Assembly (NCBI RefSeq): GCF_002865645.1
Contig: NW_020194588.1
Span: 186,001 to 250,000, forward strand
DNA: 64,000 nucleotides
Direction: 5' to 3'
Source of the DNA: Hyaloscypha bicolor E
Lineage: Eukaryota > Ascomycota > Leotiomycetes > Helotiales > Hyaloscyphaceae
Of this stretch, positions 10,193 through 24,141 are shown piece by piece. The translations under genes were made by a program, and so were the position numbers. The notes below the pieces were generated by a model, which did no database searches, was not told where the DNA came from, and was given only the letters and a program-made list of their open reading frames with translations. Numbering within the stretch: position 1 is the stretch's first letter; each line of letters starts with the position of its first letter.

Positions 10193-12666
10193 TTTTCTTA
10201 TTTCATATATTTATTTTTCTCTATTTTATATATATATTTCCTATCTTATTTATATATAACCTATTTCTCTATATCTAATTATATTATATTTGTATTAATT
10301 AGGTATTTAAGAGTATTTAATAATTTTAATTTTATTATAGAATTAGTAGAATTCGATTTTCCCTTAATTTATTTAACTTCTATAATCTCTTATTATTTAT
10401 ATATCTAGTAAAGATATATTATATTAATTATTAGGTATTTCTTTTAAGTAATACCTAATTTAATAAGGTATTTATATAACGATTTCGAATTCGTATAAAT
10501 AACTAATAGAAGTTCTATTTCTAGTATTCTATTAATTATTAATTTAATAAAAGCGCTTATATTAAAGCTATAAACTATATTATATAGTTCCGAAGCTAGA
10601 ATACTTCTAGTAACTCTTTTGTATTTAGTAGAGAACTAGTAGATAATATTAGTATATTTAGTTCTATTTATTAGAACTAGAATATATTTGATTTAAAAAA
10701 AGAAATCTCTATTATTTATAAATAAAGTATTTGTAAAAATAATTAAATATAAGAACTTTTTTACTAGTTTTATAAATCTCAGTTCTCTAGTAGTATTTTT
10801 AATTTGCTATTAAATATATTTATTAAATACCTTAATATTAGTTTCTAAAAATTTAATAGCTTAAATAGTAATTAATAGATTATATAAAGCTTCTAGTTAA
10901 TAGACTAATATAATATATATTTCTCTAGTATATTAAGTAATATATTAGTTTTTAATAAAAAGATTTTAATATATAATACCTTTACTACTTATAATAATAG
11001 TATTCTTAATTAATATAATTCTAAGGTTTTTATACTAGTATTTTTATATAAGAGTAATTCTAATAGTTTCTATATAAATAATATTTCTATTAAACTTAAA
11101 ATTATAGTTAAAAGTAAGGTATTTATATTTTTTAGCTAAGAACTTAGTTTTTTAAAGCTTTAGTTATTCTATTTTTATAAAATTATTATTTCTAATAAAT
11201 AAGATATTATTAGTTTAAAGGCTACTAATTTCGAATAGTTACTTGCTATAAAAGAAATAAAAGTTATAAGTTAACTATTTTATAAAAAGCTCGTTAATAT
11301 AATAGGAATAATAAGTTTTAAACTAATAATTTCTAGCTTCTAATATACTATATAGTAGTTTTATAACTTTTAGAATAGAATTATTCTTTAGATTTAGCTT
11401 TTTAGTAAGCTTATAGGGTAAATTAATATAGAAATTATAATTAAATAAGATTATTAATTAGATATAAGCTTATAATATATTCCATAAATATAGCTTTATA
11501 GTTCTTATAGTTATAGTAGTTATATAAAGGATAATTCTCTAGCTAATATATTAGATAGTTAGTAATTATATTAATATTATATATTTCTTATTATTACTAT
11601 TATAAGCTTAAATAACTAGTTTCGATTTCTTAAGTTCTCTTTTTATATCTTTATTTTTAATATTATTAATAAACTAGAAATTAAAAATATATATCTCTTT
11701 TAGTATCTAAAATCTAGAAATAATCTCAAATATATTCTTTTCTAGAAAACTAGTAATTTCAACTTAATAAGAGTTCTTATATAGGTTATTATTCTATAAA
11801 AATACTATAATATTAGGGTTCTTATAAAGGTGTCCTCTATTATATTTTAGTGAAATAGCAGAAATAATAGAAGAAATTATATTTATATTACTTTTAGCTT
11901 TATTATAAAGTTCGAAAACAGGTTCAGGTTCGGAATTATTAGTAATAACCTTAATATTTCTTATATAAAAGGGCTTTATAGAAATTAAATAGAAAGTAGT
12001 ATTACTATATAATAGAGCTAGTATATAAAACTCTTTATCTATTATTATAAGCTTATATAGCCTATTTTGATTATTAGATTAACTAGTATTTCCTTTATAT
12101 TATATAAGAATATTCGAATTCAGAAGAAATTTATAAATATTAGTAGTATTAGAACTATTTCGGATATTTAGAATATTTGTAATTTAATATCTAGCTAAAA
12201 ACTTCTGAATTTCTATTATTACTTTTTAAATACTATTAATTACTATAATATAATAAGTAATAAAATATTATATTTAGTTATTTAAAATAAAGTACTATAA
12301 ACTAAAAGAATTAGAATTATACTATTAGGTTTTATAGAATTATTAATAGCCTTAAAAGCTATTTAAAATATAATATTCTTATTAATTCTATTAATTTTAG
12401 CTATAATAGTATTCTATAATTCTAACGGAATTATAAGCTTTTATAGAAATGATTTTGATCTTAATATCTATAGTATTTATAAATTAAGTAAATTCTTTAT
12501 TAGTAAACTGCTTTCCGGTATTTATTATAATCTAATTAAAAAGGCCTAAATAAATATTAATCTAATATTACTTTAGGATATCCCAAATATATAAAGTACT
12601 AATATTTTATAGCTATTAGCCGGCTTAATATTAAGTGCTTTTATTAATAATATAAAATTTAGGCTT

Positions 12667-12907
12667 ATTAGTGTCACAGTTCGGGCTTCGACGTTCTGGT
12701 CACCTGATACAGTTACCTGACAGCTAGTATGGGAATGCGCATGGGGATATTTAGGACGCTAGGCCCCTTAGGGGCTAGCTTACTGTGGGTGCACTTAAGC
12801 CCACAGCCTCCTGTATTCTAGCTTTCCCTCCTTAGCTTTGAATCGTCTTCGTAAGGGACCTTCTACCTTGCTTTCCAAGCCCTGAATGCCGTACCCGTAA
12901 TAATTAG
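12667..12907. mobile_element. Solo LTR with 5-bp target duplication, not RIP-mutated
   Basis: A 231-bp sequence, 12672-12902, begins TGTCAC and ends GTAATA (inferred GTAACA, complementary to the start). It is flanked by ATTAG at 12667-12671 and 12903-12907. Its composition is close to half G+C inside an AT-rich element. It contains strong small hairpins (CTGTGGG..CCCACAG near 12781-12804; GCTAGGCCCC..GGGGCTAGC near 12760-12780). The other copy of the host element (45594-45620) lacks it, which confirms an insertion. No protein is encoded. No second copy of this LTR is in the window, so its parent family is not identified. Confidence 0.85.
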
Positions 12908-15580
12908 AAATATAGAAATATTAATAATAATAGAATAATTAAAGCTAATATTATCTCTTAGATTAAACTTGAATTATTTTAGTAATTATTCGAATTTCTA
13001 GTATTATTTATAATATTTTATAAGGTATTTAAGGGCTTTTATATTAATATTATAGCCTGCTTATTCTAGTATATTTCGGAGCTTATTAATTAATACATAA
13101 TTATTTTAATAAAATAAATATTATAATTTAATATTTATAAAAAAATAGAAGTTATAAATAAAGAATTCGGAAATAAAGCTTTATAATATAATATTCCAAA
13201 ATAGAAAAGAATATCTAAAACATTATATTATAGATATATAATATCTAATAGAAGTAATAAAATAGTTAGTAAAATTATTGAAATAGACTTTTAGCTTATT
13301 TATATTAGCTAAGCTAAGTAAAAATAGAGTCTTTATAGATATAATATAGAATTATATTTACTTAATTAATATTTTTACTATTATAGATCTAATAGAAGAT
13401 ATAAATCCGATACTAAACTAGATATTAACTTAATCTTTAATAGTTTTATTAAGTTTAATACTACTATTAGTCTATTATAAAGCTTGAAATTAATTAAAAC
13501 TAGTAGTTAAGAATCTAAAAGCTCTAGTATTAATTATAATTTTATAAAAATAACGGGTATTATATCTAAAGATATTATTTACTATAAAGATTTAGGTATT
13601 TTTTATAGCTAGTTCTATTAACTATTTATTAGGTTCTAAAATATAGTTCTTATTTATTAATTAGTATATAAGAGAAAGAGAACTAAGATTATTTATAAAG
13701 ATATTAGATATAGTTATTAGTATAATAAGAATAGCTAAAAGGCTTTTAATTAAAATAAAATACGAATTTAAATACTAATTCTCTATTTTATTTATTAATA
13801 CTAGAAGAGTTTTGAGAATATTATCTAAATAGTTCTTTTTATTTTTATTTTTATTACTTTTATAATATTATTTTTCTTTAATTTTAGCTACTAGTTATAA
13901 ATAGCTATTATTAAATTTTTTATTAAATTAACGGGAGTTTAAAGCTTTGAATTAATAAAGATTTCGGGTTCTAAATCAAGTCTTTTTAGTTTTTTATTTC
14001 TTTAATATATATTTTTAAAAGCAGTATTCGGGTTTTCCGTATATAAAATATAACTTATCCGGATAGTTATTATAATTATAGAACTTATAGCTATTCGAGT
14101 AGCTATTTTAAAAGCTATAATTATAACTAGAATTATATTAATAATTTTTGAATAAATAGTTACTTGACTATTTTCTTAAATAATATTATTAATTAATAAA
14201 AAAGATTTTAGTATTAATTTATTACTCTTTCTTATAAATAGTAATAGATAATAAAAGCTTATTAATAAATTAGCCGAAATTAAAAGAAGAATTCGAGATT
14301 CTATATTAGTATATTAGTATATTTTAATAAAAAGTAATAATCTAATTATATTGGAATTCGGTATTTTATAAGATAGGTACTAGTCTATATTATAATTTAT
14401 CTAAATTATTAATTAGTAATTAGATAAGCTCAAATATTGTCTTTTCGAAATATTAAGCTATTATAATTATTATAATAGTAGTATTTTACTTGTCTAAGTT
14501 TTAATATTAGAAATTAAGGCCTTTAAAAAAGCTATAAATATTTATATAGGCTTCTTTATATATATATTAAAAGAGCTAGTTATTATAAAATAATCTTATA
14601 CTAGTGCCTTTAATATAATAAAGAAAGCTTTTATTAGTATCTCTTATAGAGGCTTTATATATTAGTAAATATTAAAGAAAATAGCAAGTTTTTAATTAAA
14701 ACTATTATTAGTTTTATTATATTTCTATATTTTAGTATATATTTTTATTACTTTTCTAATTAGCTTTCTAGTTAAAGAGCTATTTAAAAATAATAAAGAT
14801 AATAGAAATCCTTTATTATTAGCTTTTTATAATCCGGTACTAGTAATAGTAATTCTAGATAATAAAGAAATATAAATAATAATTAATTTAATATATTAAT
14901 TTCTTATAATACTATTATTAAGAAATATATATAATAAAGTAATAGAGCCTATATTAAGGTCTAGTTTAATAGTAATAATATTAGCTATAGTTTAGATATA
15001 TTATTGTTTTTTCTAAATAGTATTAATTAAGAATTATATAATAGTAAATCCTTTATTATTATATTTAATATAAATATTACTATATTATAAAGTAATTTAT
15101 AATTAATATAGTTTATATTAATTTAGTTAATTAAATATTTTGAGATTGAAATTACTAAAATTATTCTTAAATAATTTCCAGAAATTAATATTAATTAACT
15201 TCTCTATCTTATACTAGAATAGTATAATAGCTAGTATAAGGATATAATTTACTAAAAATAAGATATTAGAAATAGATATAAAATAAAGCTAAGCCGAAAT
15301 TATTTAAATAGAATAATACTAAAGATTAAAGCATTTTCTCTATTTTATTTTATAGTTTAATATTTTCTAATATATAAGATTCTTTAAACTTTAAGCCTTT
15401 AATTATTATATTAATTCTACTATTATATAATACTAAGCTTATTTAACTCGGCCTATAAAGGCAATATAATACTACTAGTAAAAGACTTATATTTGTTTTT
15501 AGAAAATAAAAATAAAATACTGCTTTTAATATTTAATAACCTCTTTAAACTATAAAGAATTAAAGAGCTTAGCTAGAAAT

Positions 15581-15944
15581 ATAATATTCTTTATAACCTA
15601 GTTAGTCTCGGAATCTGGCTTTTAACTAGAGCAAATAATATTCTTCTTCTAGTAATTAGTTCTTTACTAATATAAAAGAAGAAAAATACTATTCTTTATA
15701 ATCTAATTAATCTTGGAGCTTGGCTCTTAACTAGAACAGATAATATTTCTTTAATACTAATAAGAGTAAAAGAACCGGCTTTTTCTTCTAGTATAGGAAA
15801 AATTAGTAGTAGTTTACTAATTTAAAATAAGAAAAGATAATAGTTGGTTTTAGTTTACTAATTTAAAACTAAATAAAATAATAATTAGTTATAGTTTACT
15901 AATATTAAATAAGAAGAACTTACTTAATATTTACCTTTATAGCT
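15581..15944. repeat. Imperfect tandem repeats between Y and Z elements
   Basis: A unit of about 115 bp occurs twice: ATTCTTTATAACCTAGTTAG..GGCTTTTAACTAGA at about 15585-15640 and ATTCTTTATAATCTAATTAA..GGCTCTTAACTAGA at about 15690-15735. It is followed by three AGTTTACTAAT motifs (15810-15905). This may be the leader or 5' LTR remains of one of the neighbouring elements; I cannot decide which. Confidence 0.6.
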
Positions 15945-18900
15945 AATATCTCTTCTAAAACTATTATAGATAATCCGGGATTAAGTACTACTACTATAGA
16001 TATATTAGATAAAAGGCTCTAATATAATAAAATAAAGAAGCTAGATTTCAATATTATAAATTTATATTATTGGAAAAGCTATTATAATACTATTTCGGAA
16101 AAAGATATTAAAGAATAGCTAGCTAATTTAAAACTCAAAATTAGTATAAATATCTCAAAAATAGATAAGGCCTAGTAAAAATTACTTATATAAGATAACC
16201 TTATTAATAAATACTATCTTATAACTAATAAATAAGCAAAATACTACTAGAAATTCTATTTATATATTAACTAGGTTACTAAAAAAGTTAATAAACTAAA
16301 GGTAATTACTAGTTAATTTTATATAAAGAAAAAACTAGTATAAAAAAAAGCTATAAAATAGAGATTTAAGTAAATAGATATTTAGAAATACTATAGGTCC
16401 CTATTAGGAGAATTATATAGGAGCTAATACTAAGGCTCTTTTCTGCTTTTAGTTTATAGTAATTAACTATAGCTTATTAGAATTAAGGATCCTGCCTTAT
16501 TTATAAATAAAGATAATTACTAGATTAATAATTAGATATTTAATATAAGAAATAAACTAATATAGAACTTTTCTGAATTTAATAGTAAACTACTAAAAAT
16601 TACTTATATAATATAACTAGTTACCGGAAATACCTGTAATTTTATTTGTAATTAACTAGAACCTGAATTAATTAGATAAATCTCGACTATTAAATAGATC
16701 TTTAAGATCCTCTAGTAAGCTTATAATAAAAGTAAAAAGATAAAATACTAGGAAATAAAAAAGATATATTAGTATCTAAAATAAAAAAAATAAGCTATTT
16801 CTGGTATTTTAAGTAGAATTTACTTATTTAATAATAAAATTAGAGAAGTTACTAGATAATTAATTTAATAATTTAATAAATAAGATAAATCTTAAACTTC
16901 TTAAAAGCTTAGATAATAAGAAGTTTAATTTATCCAGAGATCTTATTAAATAATATATAAAATAAGAAAATAGGCTTCTTTTAATTAAGAACTATTAGTT
17001 TTAGAAGAAATAACTAGTAGAAACCATTTACTACTAAATACTATTTCGAGCTAGAAAGCTTATCAGAAATCAAAAAGCTACTATAACTTTATATTTGGCA
17101 AATTAGCCTTAATAGCTATTATTCTTATAGCTAAAGGAGGTAATTTGCCGAGAATTTGAGAAAAAATTAGACTAGCTAGAGGATTTCTATTATTATAGCT
17201 ATAAAAAGCCTAAATATATAAAAAGTACTTATTATAACTTTAATAAAGTTATATTTATTAAAGAGAATTATTTAGAGAAAGCTAATAATTTAGGGGCAAA
17301 TAATACAAATATTAACTTCTATTTATTATCTAATAAAAAGTATAATATTAATAAATTGGGAAAAGTCTAGCTCTAAATATAAAAGTAGTTCTTTTAGAAT
17401 AAGAGCTTTACTAAGAACTTATAGATCTCACTTAACTAATTAGTAAGAACTAGTTTCTTATTAAGTATAAAGTATACTAGAAAGGCAAAACTATAACTTT
17501 CTAATATTTAATAAATACTAGAGTAAATATATATACTTTAATTAACTAAAAGTATATTTGTTCTTTAATAAAAGTATTATAGATATTCTTATATAAACTC
17601 AAAATCTTTATTTCCTTATAAGGTTTTAATAAATAACCTAATAAAGCTATTTAATATCTAGCTATAGTAAATTTAGCTATTAATTAATACTCCTAAATTT
17701 AATAATACCTGCTTATTACTAATCTTAGCTTTTATAATATAATCTTAGAAAAGAAATAGCTTGCGAAATATAATATCTTACTAAACTATTAATAGAACTA
17801 ACTTTACTAGCTAGAAAATCGCAAGATAAATTAGCCAGACCTTATTTAAAAGCTCTAATATTTTAATAAGAAATACTAAAAAGATAACTATCTCGAAAAT
17901 ACTCTAATTAGAATTCTAAAAAGAACTAGTAAAACTAGACTAGTAAAGTAAAAGAATATATTTCTTATTCCTTTATAAGATTTTTTTACTAGAGAAGCCA
18001 AATATTAGGCAAGAAAAAAAGAGCTAGATTTTAATATTCTTAAAATAAATAAACTACTAGACTATTTCTTCTGTTTTATTAGAGTAGCTATTTTCTAATT
18101 AACTATTAAAGATTCTAGTAACTTAATTAGATTAGTTACTATTAATAAAATTAATTATATATTTGAGAAATAGAATTATAAACTAAAGATATATTTATTA
18201 TTACTTATAATAATTAGATAACTAATACTATAATCTGCCGGATATTATATTTAAACTAGTAATCTTATATATTCTCTAGATATAAATAAATTAGATATTT
18301 TTAGTAATACTTTATTTTTTAATTTTAAAGAACTTTAAAAGCTTTAGATATCTCTTATATAGCTATATAATATAACTAGAGCATTTTTCAAGAAAATAGT
18401 AAATAAGCTCCTTTAGTTTCGATTTTTTAATTATAAGCTTTATTTTAATATACTAGATTCCTTAATAAAAATAGCCTATTTTTATAAAACAAACTCTTAT
18501 AAACTCGAAAAAATATGAAAGTATCTTATTAAGAACCTAAAAAAGAGCTTTATTAAATTATCTAAATTCCTCTTTTTATTACTTATTTTATTTATTAAAA
18601 AGAAAAATAATAGCTTATAATTTTATATTAATTATTAATAGTTAAATATTATAATAAAAAAGAATTACTATTTCTTATTATTTATTATAGAGATATTTAA
18701 CTAATTAGCTAAATTATTAGTATTTACTAAATTAGATATTTAATATACTTTTAATTAAATCCGTATAAAACTAGCTTTTATAATATAAATAGCTTTTAGA
18801 ATAAGATATGAATTCTTTAAACTAGTAGTTCTATTATTTGAATTTTATAATAATTCAGTAACTTTTTAATAATATATTAATATTATTCTAATAAACTATT

Positions 18901-19684
18901 TAGATAACTTTTATTTAGCCTATATTAATAATATATTTATTTTTTCTAAAAATAAGAAAAGTATTAATAATATATTAGAACGGTCTTATAAAAGCTTTAG
19001 AATACTAAATTATAAATTAATATTTATAAATACAAATTTAAAGTTTTTAAAATAATATTTTTAGGATTTATTATTTCGAATTAAAATATATAAATAGATT
19101 TTACTAAAATTTCTATTATCTGAAACTAGTATTAACCTATAATAAAAAGAGAGATATAGTTATTTTTAGGCTTTTATAACTTCTATTATAGGTTTATTTA
19201 AGCCTATAAATATATTTCTTATTTCTTAAACTATCTAATTAAAAAGAATACTTTATTAAAGTTTATATTTAATAAAACCTAACTAAATTCCTTTAATTAG
19301 CTTAAGGAATTACTTCTCTCTATTCTAATACTTCTCTATTTTAAAAATAATAGAGAAACCTGTCTGGAAACTAATTATTTAGATCTAGCTATTATAGATA
19401 TACTTTTTCAAAAAAGCCTAGAGAATAAATAATAATATCTAGTTATATTTTATTTTAAAGCTTTTTAAGAAGCTAAAAGCTATTATAAAATTCATAATAA
19501 GAAACTTCTTATTATTATTTAAGAACTCCGGAAATAGTAAATAGAACTAATTAGCTTACCTAATTTTCTAATTATTACTAATTATAAAGCTTTCGAGTAT
19601 TTTAGTATTAAGAGGCTTTTAAATAAATAATAGATCTAATAGATAGGTTTTCTATTATAGTTTTATTACTAGATTACTTACTAG
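15945..19684 (+). mobile_element. Family Z Ty3/gypsy retrotransposon, 3'-truncated
   Basis: Gag-like frame from about 16000 (for example FKQIDIQKYY, LRLIRI.DPALF, with TAA/TAG stops at Gln/Trp/Arg sites). Reverse transcriptase lies at about 18720-19330: KLDIQYTFN-IRIKLAF (family pattern KLDIRGAFN.IRI), then YINNIFIFS at 18921-18947, where the catalytic YVDDILIFS has become Asn-Asn. RNase H follows (NYKAFEYF near 19580, family DHKALEYF). The element stops at 19684, where a family E LTR begins, so the RNase H end, integrase and 3' LTR are missing. No 5' LTR recognised. Confidence 0.83.
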
Positions 19685-19987
19685 TATAGAAGGGAAACTA
19701 TAATAAGACAAAAACCTATATAAAGTATATTAGAATATAAAACGTAACTTAATAGTAAAATAATAAATTAAAAGTATAAATAGTAAAATATAAATAGTAT
19801 ATAGTATATAAAAGCTTAATTAATTAAATATTTATAAAGAATTATTTTCTAAGTTTATAGAAAAACTAGCTTTTTTATATAATTTCTATAAGTTATATAT
19901 AAAAGGCCGCGGCTTTTATTATATAACCTAAATCTTTAAACTACTAAAATAATATAATTTTTAATAAATATAGCCTGCTATATTATA
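19685..19987 (-). repeat. Family E LTR (3' LTR of left orphan piece)
   Basis: 303 bp, same family as 23837-24139, 37141-37442, 42811-43113, 51063-51365 and 63919-64000. Read on the minus strand it begins TATAATATAGCAGGC and ends CCCTTCTATA; the family consensus suggests original ends TGTAGTATAGCAGG..CTCTTACA. It contains TATATAAAAGGCCGCGGC, a probable promoter-proximal TATA box inside a palindrome. It cuts the Z element. Confidence 0.85.
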
Positions 19988-22900
19988 TCTAACTTTCTAT
20001 TTATTTATACTTATTCTCTAAATACTAAAAATAATAGAAAAATTCTATTTAGAGTTCGAAATAATAAAATATTTAGGATCTTTCTCTATTAATTAATCTA
20101 ATTTCTCTTCTATATATCTAAAATAAAACTTATTACTCTTAAATAGTCTTATTTTATACTTTCGAACTTGCTTAAAAGTAATCCGAACTCGCTTAGCTAT
20201 ATTATTATACTAAATCTAATATAGTTCTTTTTATTAATTAGTATCTGCCTTTAACTATTATATAATTTCCGCCTTTACTACTAGGTATTAAGAAGGCTTA
20301 TTATAGCGAATTATATTATAAATTATACTAATATATTTTAAATAGATAGCTTTTTCGAATTTTGTATTATTTACTATATTTTAAATTAATCTTTAATAGA
20401 AGGGGAAAGCTCTAAATAAAAGGCTTTAATAATCTTATAGAAGACTCTATTTTTATATATTTTATCTTTAATAGTAACTAGATTTATTAGAATTATAATA
20501 AAAGGCCTATTAAGTAATAAATTATTATTAAGCTATTCTTTAATTTATATATTATTCGAAAATTAATACTTTCTTATAATTTCAGACTTATAGATTATCT
20601 AGCTAAAGGTATTTATTTATCTAGTTAAATAGACTATATTCGGAGTTTTTCCTTCTATTACCTTTAGTAAATACTCGTCTAATTTCTTAGCTACTTCTGA
20701 TTTAAATTTATTAGAAATAAAGAAGTAATTAATATTTTTAAAAAACTTCTTATTAAAAATAATAGCCTTTTTATAATCCGTAAGGAAAATATAGCAAATA
20801 TTCCAATACTTTTTACTAAGGTAGAATTTATTACTTAAAGCTTTAGTAATAGCTAGATCTTTAGTATTATTTTTATACTAATTATAATTAATATTTCCAG
20901 AAGTAAAGTATTAGGCTAGCTAAGAGTAAATAACTAGATAAATAGAATACTTATTTAATACCTTATAAAATCCGAGCTATATTAATAGATTAGCTATTAA
21001 GAATTAAGAGGCTAAAGTAAAGTAGCTATTACTAAGATTTCTATATATTAATATATTATTTTTTTTTAGAAATAGAACTATAATATCTCTTTTTTTTTAT
21101 TAAGAATTCTCGAATACTAAGCTTTTTAATTTATTTTAAGTAATTCTTTTTATAAATATAACTATTTATACCCAGATTAGTAATACTAAACTCAGGAACA
21201 GGAACTATAGTATTAAATTAGAGCTATAGATTAGGGTAAAATTAATTAGAAATATAATACTTATATTTATATTATTTAATTTCCTAGTTCTTAAAAAAGA
21301 AATCCCGTATTTCCTTATTTATTTAAGTAATAGAAATATACTTCTTATTTTTAGTAACTTTATAGATCTTAATAACTAGCTTTAGAATATCCTTAATTTC
21401 TTATATATTAATAGAAAAAATATTAGTAAATTACTAAATATATCTTATATAAGAAGTTTTAAGAAATCTATTATTAATCCTATAGTATTCTTATTTATAA
21501 ATAAGTTCTAAAATATTATTATATATTTTTTTAAAAGTATACTTATCCTATTAAGTAAGTATTAGCTTCTATTTAGCTAGTATCTTATAGATATACTAAA
21601 TACCTTTATTAAGTTCTCCGGACTCAATATTCTTGGTTTTCTATTTCTTGGTTCTAGATATAATTAAGGAAGTTTTTCTAAATAATGTCTTTTCCTTTAA
21701 TATAGAAGGCTTCCTTTTATTTTTCTTTATTTTACTAATTTTATACTTAGTTTAGTATTTAGATCTCTATTATTTATTAGGAGTTTTAGGCTCTGCTTAC
21801 TTTCTATTTTTATTAGGTTCTTCTTATCTAGTTATACTAGTTCCGCTAGCCTTACTAGTAGTTTTCTTATTAGGCTTTATTAAATTAGCTCTATTTTTTT
21901 TTTTTAGCTAGATCCGGTTAAGTTAAAGCCAAAATTATAATAGAGGCCTATTTTTTAGGCTTATCTCATAAAGCAGGAAAAGGCTTATTACTATAAATTG
22001 CCTTAATTAGAATTCCGGAAGTATTAAAGATATACTATCTAGCTTTAAGATTATTAGCTAATAATAGTTTAAACTCTAATTCTCTAGATTCCGAAATAGC
22101 TTTAGTATACTTAAATACCTTAGTAATATCTAATTTAGTAAATATACTAGTATTCTAATATTCCTTATTCTTAATATATTCTAAAGTAGCTTTATTAATT
22201 AACTAAATAGCTTTATATACTAAAGCTTTTATTTTAAAAAGGAAATATAACTTCTTATAAATATTCTTATTAAGGTTATTATAGATATTATTAATATATT
22301 AGCTAAAAGCTTTATTATATAATATAATTCTATTCTAATCCTTAGTTTCTAGACTATTTACTATAGTTTTAATCTTATTAAGCTTCTCTTATTTATTTTT
22401 AAAAATGCCTTTAATAATATTCTCGAATTCTCTATTATTAGTTTAGTTATTCTTTAGCTTCTTTTTAGTTAATTCTAGTCTAGTTCTGTTTCTAATAAAG
22501 ATTTTCTATTTTAAGAGCTTATTATATATACTATTTAGCTTATCTAGAATATTTATATTAAATTCGGTAATTATAGCTATTTTTTCTAGTATTAGTAAGC
22601 TTTCTATAACTATCTAAGCTCCTTTAATACTCTAAACTTTAATACTATTAATATATAGGTTTTTAATAATATTATAGCTTATAAGAACTAGTTATTATAT
22701 TTTACTAGTTTAAAAAATCTATATTTTGACTATTTTATTATTCTTAATAAGTTATAAAGCTATTATTAGTATAATAGTTATAGGTTATAGAATTAAAAAT
22801 TCTTAAAGTTATAAGAATTTCTTTTAAGTATATTCCAAAATAAAGAATAAATTAGAATAGTTTTAGATTATATAAAGGCATTATATATATTCGAGTTTTT

Positions 22901-23836
22901 CTTTTTTTCTAATAAGAAAATAAAACTAAAATAGTAATATATATAATAAAGAAAATAGATATAATAATTAGATATATTTAAAGTAATATAATTATAAATT
23001 AGAAATAATTATAAAAGATAAAATATAAAATTAGGCTTCTATTATAGAAAAGAATATAAATATATATAATTAAGGAAATAATTAAAGCAAGTTAAACTAA
23101 ATAATAATAATAGGAAAATAATAAAATAATAAAAATTTTATAAAATAAATATATCCTAATCTTTTATTTATTTAAAGACATTTTTATTAATTTAAAGAAT
23201 AATATAAAAGAAAAGAAATAATATAAGAAATATATAAAAGATAAGATATATAAATATACTAAAAATATTAGAAAAATATAAAGTAAGTATTAATAGAAAA
23301 GAAATTATAATAATAGAATTAAGAAATAATTTAGAATAAAGTATTATTTCTTCTAAAACTAATTTATATCTCTTCTAAAAGCTAATTATATTTATTTAGT
23401 ATTTATTAAAGTCGACTTTATATAATATAAAACTATTTAGTTAATTAGGACTCTAAAATAATATTTATATTTATAAAAGTAATATTAAATATATTAGAGG
23501 TTATAAAAGAAAGAATTATAAGATAATATAAATAAGATTTATAATATTATTATTAAGTTTGAAATAATTAATATTAAAGTTAATATAGAATTTAGAAAGA
23601 TTAGATACTTTAAATTAGTATTAAAAATATAGGAATTATTTAGATAATATTTAATAGTAAGAAATAGATTAATAATATAAATTAATAAATTATATTAGCT
23701 TTTTAAAAAAGTAATTAGTTTCTAGTAACGAAATAGTATTATAGTTAAAGAAAGAGTTCTATATAAAAAAAAGTTTTCTATAAAGATAGAAATATATAAT
23801 ATACTAACTAAGTCTCGGTATAAGTTTTAAGAATAG
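19988..23836 (-). mobile_element. Orphan 3' piece of family E carrying the extra frame (copy 1)
   Basis: It matches the 3' part of the complete E elements from just before the extra frame to the 3' LTR. Gag-pol is absent and it ends where the complete E element at 23837 begins. The extra frame (equivalent to 61250-63915) runs on the minus strand at about 19990-22600 and is broken by RIP-type stops. See the entry at 61250-63915 for what can be said of its product. Confidence 0.8.
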
Positions 23837-24139
23837 TATAAGAAGAAAACTATAATAAGACAAAAACCTATATAAAGTATACTAGAATACAAAACGTGAT
23901 TTAATAATAAAATAATAAATTAAAAGTATAAATAGTAAAGTATAAATAGTATATAATATATAAAAGCTTAATTAATTAAATACTTATAAAGGATTATTCT
24001 TTAAGTCTATAGAAAAACTAGCTTTCTTATATAATTTCCGCAAGTTATATATAAAAGGCTATGGCCTTTACTATATAACCTAAACCTTAAAACTACTAAA
24101 ATAATATAATTTTTAATAAGTACGGCCTGCTATATTATA
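23837..24139 (-). repeat. 3' LTR of the complete minus-strand E element
   Basis: 303 bp; minus-strand ends are TATAATATAGCAGGC and CTTCTTATA. It differs from its partner at 37141-37442 mainly by C/T and G/A changes, as expected when RIP hits two copies independently. Confidence 0.85.
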
Positions 24140-24141
24140 TC

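Larger units (their letters stand above)
9736..15580 (-). mobile_element. Family Y Ty1/copia retrotransposon, minus strand copy
   Basis: A mirror-image copy of the element at 43114-48526. Matching stretches run at least from 14960 (equivalent to 43560) down to the 3' LTR. The RNase H and reverse transcriptase parts lie at about 10230-11600 on the minus strand. The 3' LTR is 9736-10192; no 5' LTR is recognised at the other end, where the boundary is uncertain (15400-15930). It is interrupted by a solo LTR at 12672-12902. Coding capacity is destroyed by RIP-type stops. Confidence 0.78.
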
